This document shows positions 14,008 through 18,371 of a DNA stretch of 18,371 nt, piece by piece; the first letter of the stretch is position 1; each line of letters starts with the position of its first letter. Source of the stretch: LGRD01 sp031382215 (GTDB lineage Bacteria > Pseudomonadota > Gammaproteobacteria > Burkholderiales > Burkholderiaceae_C). The notes under the pieces are model-generated. The model searched no databases. It was not told the DNA's origin and was given only the letters and a program-made list of their open reading frames with translations. The translations under genes were made by a program, and so were the position numbers. Location: NCBI GenBank assembly GCA_031382215.1, contig JANMYQ010000320.1, forward strand, positions 1 to 18,371, read 5' to 3'.

Positions 14008-14804
14008 GCGGCGTCGTCCTGCCGTTCGTCCTGCGGGTCATGCAACGCGGTGGGCAGGGCCGGGGCCAGGCCGGGGGCGGTGGTTTCCCAGTCTTCTTCA
14101 TTGCCCATCGCAGCGGCGGCGCGGTTCCAGCGCGCCTGCAGGGTGGCGTCGAGCACGCCGATGTCGGACTCGACCAGGCAACCGCCGCGCGATATTGCCG
14201 CATCGGAGATCAGGCGCGCGCCGCGTGCGGCCAGCACATCGGCTGCGCCTTGCGCCACCAGGTCCATGTCGTCGGGGTGAACGCGCAGGGTGATGTGGCG
14301 GGCGCTGAGCAGCAGCGATTCGGTGGCCTCGCGCGCGACGGCCTGCACCAGCTCGGGCCGCAGGCTCAGTTCACTGCGCACGATCTGGCGCGCCAGTTGC
14401 GTGGCCGACAGCGCCAGGCACTGCGCCATCTGCCGCTCCAGCGCGTCGTGCTGATCGCCGAGCGACTGCATCAGCATGCCGATCTGTGCACTCATCTGGC
14501 TCGCGAAACTCTGCTTGAAACTCTCCAGCGCCACCAGGCCGTCGCGGTAACCGTCCTGGTAGCCGGCCTGGCGCACGGCGCGCCACTGCGCGGCCAGTTC
14601 TTCGGCCACGTCGGGCTTGGCGGTGGCCTTGTCGGCGGCGCGGCGCAGGCCGGGCGAGTTCTTGTTGGGCGTGCCGGCAGACTCGCCACCGGCCAGGCTG
14701 CCGGGGTTCCAGGCTTCGAACGAGTTCAGCTCTTCACGCGGAATGAAGCGGCTGTAGCTCGAGGCTGCCTTGGGCGGGCCGGACGGAGGCGGGGCGTTGT
14801 TCAT
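14004..14804 (-). CDS. fliH: Flagellar export ATPase regulator FliH
   Basis: This 266 aa protein has an N-terminal SSYSRFIPREELNSFEAWNP segment, as in betaproteobacterial FliH, then a helical region with GYQDGYRDGLVALESFKQSF (the GxxxG-like repeat helix). The C-terminal domain resembles ATP synthase delta: ALSATQLARQIVRSELSLRPELVQAVAREA, ITLRVHPDDMDLV and DAAISRGGCLVESDIGVLDATLQARW. It binds FliI and FliN and controls ATPase activity. It starts 5 bp after the fliG stop and overlaps fliI by 4 bp. Confidence 0.94.
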   Translation of the reverse strand: MNNAPPPSGPPKAASSYSRFIPREELNSFEAWNPGSLAGGESAGTPNKNSPGLRRAADKATAKPDVAEELAAQWRAVRQAGYQDGYRDGLVALESFKQSFASQMSAQIGMLMQSLGDQHDALERQMAQCLALSATQLARQIVRSELSLRPELVQAVAREATESLLLSARHITLRVHPDDMDLVAQGAADVLAARGARLISDAAISRGGCLVESDIGVLDATLQARWNRAAAAMGNEEDWETTAPGLAPALPTALHDPQDERQDDAA

Positions 14805-14809
14805 GAAGG

Positions 14810-15800
14810 TCAGACGTAGTCGTCACCGCCACCGCCGCCGAGCTGGATCTGGCCTTCGTCGGCCAGTCGGCGCACGATCTTGAGCATCTCTTTCTGCTCG
14901 GCCTCGACCTCGGACACGCGCACCGGGCCGCGCGACTCCAGGTCTTCGCGCAGTGTTTCGGCAGCGCGCTTGGACATGTTCTTGAGGATCTTCTCGCGCA
15001 TCTCGGGCGTCGCACCTTTGAGCGCCACCACCAGCGATTCGGACTGCACTTCCTTCAGCAGCGCCTGGATGCCGCTGTCTTCCAGCTTCTCCAGGTCGTC
15101 GAAGGTGAACATGTTGTCCATGATTCGTTGCGCCAGGTCGTTGTCGGCCTCGCGGATGAAGTCGAGCGCCGAGGTCTCGACCGCCGAACCCATCAGGTTG
15201 ATGATCTCGGCTGCCGCCTTGGCGCCGCCGAGCGAGGCCTTGCGCAGTTTGTCGCCGCCGGCCAGCACCTTGCTCATCACCTCGTTCAGGTCGCGCAGTG
15301 CCGAGGGCTGGATGCCGTCGAGCGTGGCAATGCGCACCAGAACTTCGTTGCGCTGGCGTTCGGTCAGGGCCTTGAGCACGCCACCGGCCTGGTCGGGGTC
15401 GAGGTGCACCAGGATCGCGGCCACGATCTGCGGGTGTTCGTTGCGCAGCAGCTCGGCCACCGAACCGGGGTCCATCCACTTCAGGCTTTCGATGCCCGAA
15501 ACGTCGCCGCCGGATGCGGTCGATCAGGATGTTCGCCTTGTCGTCGCCCAGCGCCTTGCGCAGCACGGCTTTCACGTACTCGTCGGTGTCGGGCACCAGC
15601 AGGCTCTGGTCGGCAGCGACTTCGGAGAACTTGTCGAGCACGCTATCGACGCGCTCGCGCGGGATCGACTTCATTTTTGCGATGGTTTCGCCCAGGCGCT
15701 GCACTTCCTTGGGCGCCAGGTGCTTGAGCACTTCAGATGCCTCTTCCTCGCCGAGTGACATCAGCAAAATGGCCGCGTCTTCGATTCCGTTGTCGCCCAT
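14810..15800 (-). pseudogene. fliG: Flagellar motor switch protein FliG, split by a frameshift
   Basis: The 5' frame from the ATG at 15800 gives 96 normal FliG residues (MGDNGIEDAAILLMSLGEEE to ANILIDRI). At about 15512 the homology jumps to another frame (GGDVSGIESLKWMDPGSVAEL), which continues normally to the stop at 14810. It includes EHPQIVAAILVHLD, the torque-helix region and the terminal GGGGDDYV. The two parts sum to 329 residues. In relatives the junction normally reads RILQGGD, so loss of 5 nt (a CTGCAG reduced to C) would explain the shift exactly and would restore 331 residues, the usual FliG length. As written, the first frame would run through to a stop at 14823, giving a 325 aa nonsense tail. 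A second ATG at 15475 could express the C-terminal part alone. Either this is a real loss-of-function mutation or a sequence error; neighbouring genes are intact. Confidence 0.9.
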
Positions 15801-15862
15801 GGTGCGTTGGTGGGTGCGGGTGAGGGTGGGTCAGTGGATCGAGCAGTGGGTCAGGCTGCGGA

Positions 15863-17575
15863 TCAAGCGGGTTCGCCGCTGACCCAGCCACGCACGATGC
15901 TGGCCGCGGCCGCCGGGTTCTCGCGTGTGAACTTGCGCGCCTGTTCGAGCTTCTGCTGGGTCGCGTTCGGCCCTTCGAGCGCAAGCGGCTGGCCGTCGGC
16001 GCCCAGCGCCTGGCCGTCGCGGCCGGCCGAGCCGCCGCCGGGCAGCAGGTGGTCGTCCACCAGCGCGTCGAGCTTGGAGCCCGGCGCGGGTGCCGGTGGT
16101 GGCGCCAGCGCCACTTTGAGCGACGGTTTGATCATGCCGAAGAACACCATCATCGCCACCAGCGCCAGCCCGGCCGGCATGGCGGATGCGCGCAGGATGT
16201 CGATCAGCTCTGGCTGTTTCCACCACGGCAAGGTGCTGGTGTCCACCGGCTCGACGCGGAACGGCGCGTTGATCACCTTCACCGAGTCACCGCGCTCCTG
16301 CTTGAAGCCGATGCTTTCTTTCACCAGCGCGGTGAGCTTTTCGATCTCTTCTGGCGCCAGCGCGACCTGCGTGGTCTTGCCGGCCGCGTCGGTCACGCTG
16401 CGGTTGTTCACCACCACCGCGGCATTCAGGCGCTTGACGGAGCCGGTGGCATTGCGCGTCACGCGCACGGTCTTGCTGACCTCGAAGTTGGTCACCGCGT
16501 CACGTCGGCTGTTGTTGGAGCCGCTGCCGCCTTGTGCGGTCTGCAGCGGTTGTGCGGCGCCGGTGAGCGGCGCCGTGGCCGGCACCGGCGGCTGGTTGCT
16601 GGCAGCACCCGGCACGCCTCTGGGCTGGGCCGGCGTGCCGCCGCTCTGCTCGGTGGTCTGCTGGCTGCGCACCGTGGCGGCGGCGCCCGCGCCCTGGTTG
16701 GGCTTGAATTCTTCAGACGTGTCTTCGGACTGCGCGAAGTCGATGTCGGCCGTGACGCTGGCACGCAGGTTCTGCTGGCCGATCACCGGCTCGAGCAGTT
16801 CGAGAATTCGCTTGGTGTAGCCCGATTCGATCTGGTTCACGTACTGCAGTTGGGTGGCGTCCAGGCCGGCACCGTTGCTGCCTTCGGCCGTGCCGGAAAG
16901 CAGCGCGCCGGTCTGGTCGAGCACGCTCACGGCCTTGGGGTTCATCTCGGGCACGCTGCTGGAAACCAGGTGCACGATGCCGGCGATCTGCCCGCGCTCG
17001 AGCGCGCGGCCGGGGTGCAGGGTCAGCAGCACCGAGGCGCTGGCTTTTTGTTGTTCGCGAAAGAAGCCGTTCTGGTTCGGCAGCGCCAGGTGCACGCGCG
17101 CGCCCTGCACCGCGGCCATCGAGGTGATGGAGCGGGTGAGTTCCCCTTCGAGCCCGCGCTGAAAGCTCAGGCGTTCCTGGAACTGGGTCTGGCCGAACTT
17201 GGCCGTGTCCATCAGCTCGAAGCCGACCACCGAGCCCTTGGGCAGGCCGGCCGAAGCGAGCTTCAGGCGCACGTCATGCACCTTGGAGGCCGGCACCAGA
17301 ATCGCGGCGCCGCCATCGGCATGGCGGTACGGCACGTTCATCTGCGACAGTTGCGCGAGGATGGCGCCGCCGTCCTTGTCAGACAGGTTTGCGTACAGCA
17401 CCTTGTAGTCGCCCTGGCTGTTCCACAAGGTCATGGCCAGCACCACCGCGGCCAGTGCGGCCACGCCCAGGCCGAGGGCCAGCTTGCTCTTGGTCGGCAT
17501 GGCGCCCATGCGTCCCGCCAGGCCGGTGGGGGCGGGCAGGGCGGTGGTGGCGTTCAGGGCGACAGCGTTGTCCAT
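15863..17575 (-). CDS. fliF: Flagellar MS-ring protein FliF
   Basis: This 570 aa protein is of family length. It has a first membrane helix (about 30-51), the YscJ/FliF ring-building domain (YKVLYANLSDKDGGAILAQL, ASAGLPKGSVVGFELMD, FQRGLEGELTRSI, ARVHLALP), and a long Gly/Pro/Gln-rich periplasmic linker (about 290-370). The beta-collar region (FEVSKTVRVTRNATGSVKRLNAAVVVNN) and a second helix (about 462-482) follow. The cytoplasmic tail ends in the FliG-binding motif KFTRENPAAAASIVRGWV. The ATG at 17575 was chosen because homology starts there; an upstream in-frame start (17677) would add 34 unlikely residues. Only AGGA 11 nt upstream is available as a ribosome site. It is the first gene of the minus-strand series. 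Confidence 0.95.
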   Translation of the reverse strand: MDNAVALNATTALPAPTGLAGRMGAMPTKSKLALGLGVAALAAVVLAMTLWNSQGDYKVLYANLSDKDGGAILAQLSQMNVPYRHADGGAAILVPASKVHDVRLKLASAGLPKGSVVGFELMDTAKFGQTQFQERLSFQRGLEGELTRSITSMAAVQGARVHLALPNQNGFFREQQKASASVLLTLHPGRALERGQIAGIVHLVSSSVPEMNPKAVSVLDQTGALLSGTAEGSNGAGLDATQLQYVNQIESGYTKRILELLEPVIGQQNLRASVTADIDFAQSEDTSEEFKPNQGAGAAATVRSQQTTEQSGGTPAQPRGVPGAASNQPPVPATAPLTGAAQPLQTAQGGSGSNNSRRDAVTNFEVSKTVRVTRNATGSVKRLNAAVVVNNRSVTDAAGKTTQVALAPEEIEKLTALVKESIGFKQERGDSVKVINAPFRVEPVDTSTLPWWKQPELIDILRASAMPAGLALVAMMVFFGMIKPSLKVALAPPPAPAPGSKLDALVDDHLLPGGGSAGRDGQALGADGQPLALEGPNATQQKLEQARKFTRENPAAAASIVRGWVSGEPA

Positions 17576-17742
17576 GGATGTGTAATTCCTGGCCCCTCGG
17601 GGCGGTGTTTGGCGGTGTTCCGGCTGCCGTGATTCTGAAAGAGCGCACCGCGCCGGATGCTGGAAACAAGCCGCCAAAGCCCGGTCAGTTCACCCCATGT
17701 CGGTGCTGCAACGCACGTAGGATTCAGGCATTCGTGATGGAG

Positions 17743-17758
17743 TGGTGTGACACCTGCA
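17743..17758 (+). promoter_or_regulatory. Candidate sigma54 (RpoN) promoter of fliE
   Basis: The sequence TGGTGTGACACCTGCA has the invariant GG (17744-17745) and GC (17756-17757) separated by exactly 10 nt, as in the -24/-12 consensus, with a partial match elsewhere (TGG, the following G, TGCA). A start about 12 nt downstream (near 17769) would leave a short leader containing the strong GGGAG site of fliE. The same stretch contains an 11 bp palindrome (GGTGT-G-ACACC, 17744-17754), so it could instead be an operator. Several consensus bases are missing. No comparable element is seen for fliF. Confidence 0.35.
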
Positions 17759-17785
17759 CCTTTCCCATTCGACCGGGAGCAGAGC

Positions 17786-18112
17786 ATGAACGTCACCCTC
17801 AAACCTTTCGACTTCGCGCAAGCCGTCGCCCGCGCCGGGCTGCGGCCCGACGGTCTGCCGATCAAGGGCGGCCCGGCGGTTGTCGAGTCGGGCGGCTTTC
17901 AGCAGGCCATGACGCAGGCACTGCGCGGTGTGAGCAACAGCCAGAACCAGGCCTCGCAAATGCAGCGCGACGTGCAGATGGACAACCCGACCGTCAGTTT
18001 GGAAGAGACGATGGTCGCGATGCAGAAGGCGCAGATCGGGTTCCAGGCGACGCTTCAAGTTCGCAACCGGCTGGTGCAGGCTTACAGCGAGATCATGAGC
18101 ATGCAGGTGTAG
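17786..18112 (+). CDS. fliE: Flagellar hook-basal body adaptor FliE
   Basis: This 108 aa protein is of normal FliE length. The C-terminal half carries the family signature: MTQALRGVSNSQNQASQMQRDV, the DNPTVSLEETMVAMQKAQIGFQATLQVRNRLVQAYSEIMSMQV region in order. FliE is the first exported component, joining the MS ring (FliF) to the rod. The ATG at 17786 has GGGAG 6 nt upstream, clearly better than the GTG at 17747. It is transcribed divergently from fliF, with 210 bp between the two starts. Confidence 0.95.
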   Translation: MNVTLKPFDFAQAVARAGLRPDGLPIKGGPAVVESGGFQQAMTQALRGVSNSQNQASQMQRDVQMDNPTVSLEETMVAMQKAQIGFQATLQVRNRLVQAYSEIMSMQV

Positions 18113-18216
18113 GCGTTCTTGCCTTTGCTTGGCTTGGCGATCGGTCCTGCAAACCCGTCCTACTGCAGAAGTTTGCGCGGCTCGCGCCAGGCGGTACCCG
18201 CCAGTGGCTCATGCTG

Positions 18217-18370
18217 GAGCGGTCGGCGGGGTACACCGACTTCGCTGCGGTGCTCGGTCCAGGGTCGCGCGGTCGAACTCACTACGCTCGCCTTCGGCTC
18301 GCTGCGTTCTAACAGCGCCCGCGAGTCAGTTGTTGAAGCGCGCAAGCGCGCCGACCCTGAACCTCCGCTC
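18217..18370 (+). repeat. Dispersed ~150 bp repeat, right copy
   Basis: This is the inverted partner of the element at 61-214, with shared blocks in the same order. These include CGCTGCGGTGCTCG, GTCGCGC, CGAACTCACT, CGAGTCAGTT and the 23 nt core block (18335-18357). It has its own inverted arms CAGGGTCG (18260-18267) and CGACCCTG (18352-18359). Upstream, 18113-18216 contains no recognisable gene. The element may extend left of 18217, since a repeat-like tail precedes it. The window ends at its edge, so its right border is uncertain. Confidence 0.75.
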
Positions 18371-18371
18371 C

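Noticed and set aside
14823..15800. Single 325-residue protein across fliG
   Set aside because: After residue 96 it has no FliG homology; the true continuation is in another frame.
17591..17619. Tandem GGCGGTGTT and small GCCCC/GGGGC hairpin upstream of fliF
   Set aside because: These are short and expected in GC-rich DNA; no promoter or operator consensus supports a role.
18160..18345. 61-codon minus-strand open frame at the right edge
   Set aside because: It is contained largely in the right repeat copy, and the left copy does not keep the frame.

Overview
This window looks like chromosomal DNA from a GC-rich betaproteobacterium. The Burkholderiales are the best guess, from the divergent fliE/fliF arrangement, the flagellar protein sequences, and the dispersed CCCTCTCCC-type intergenic palindromes. 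This placement is inferred by eye and was not tested by any search.

Left part (1-5979). The window opens with a copy of a ~150 bp non-coding repeat (61-214). Next is a two-gene unit for molybdenum hydroxylase maturation: an XdhC/CoxI-like protein with a C-terminal YHS domain, followed 2 bp later by a MobA/MocA-like nucleotidyltransferase. After an intergenic hairpin come a soluble receiver-histidine kinase and a NarL-type response regulator that overlap by 4 bp. They are followed by a small cysteine-containing lipoprotein whose start lies in another hairpin repeat, and by a class III metallophosphoesterase of the cyclic-nucleotide phosphodiesterase type. A YjbR/MmcQ-family gene on the minus strand converges on and overlaps the phosphoesterase. 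A ParD/ParE-type toxin-antitoxin pair diverges from the YjbR gene.

Right part (5980-18112). This is a flagellar structural cluster. fliE is on the plus strand. Divergent from it, on the minus strand, is an uninterrupted series fliF-G-H-I-J-K-L-M-N-O-P-Q-R. Together these encode the MS ring and rod adaptor (FliF, FliE), the C ring (FliG, FliM, FliN), the export ATPase complex (FliH, FliI, FliJ), hook-length control (FliK), the stator-associated FliL, and the export gate with its assembly factor (FliO, FliP, FliQ, FliR). Most junctions are tight or overlapping, so a polycistronic message is likely. Two junctions, fliK-fliL and fliN-fliO, are wider and each holds a hairpin-forming repeat. fliG is broken by a frameshift near 15512: the first 96 codons and the remaining 233 codons are in different frames, so either the gene is inactive or the sequence has an error there. 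FliL carries an unusual acidic plus poly-lysine insert just before its conserved C-terminus.

The window closes (18217-18370) with a second copy of the repeat found at its start, in inverted orientation, so the whole segment is bracketed by inverted copies. I see no rRNA, tRNA, CRISPR array, transposase or phage gene. I found no convincing undescribed multi-gene system. The points most worth following are the bracketing repeats, the fliG frameshift, the FliL insert, and the palindromes placed inside the flagellar operon.
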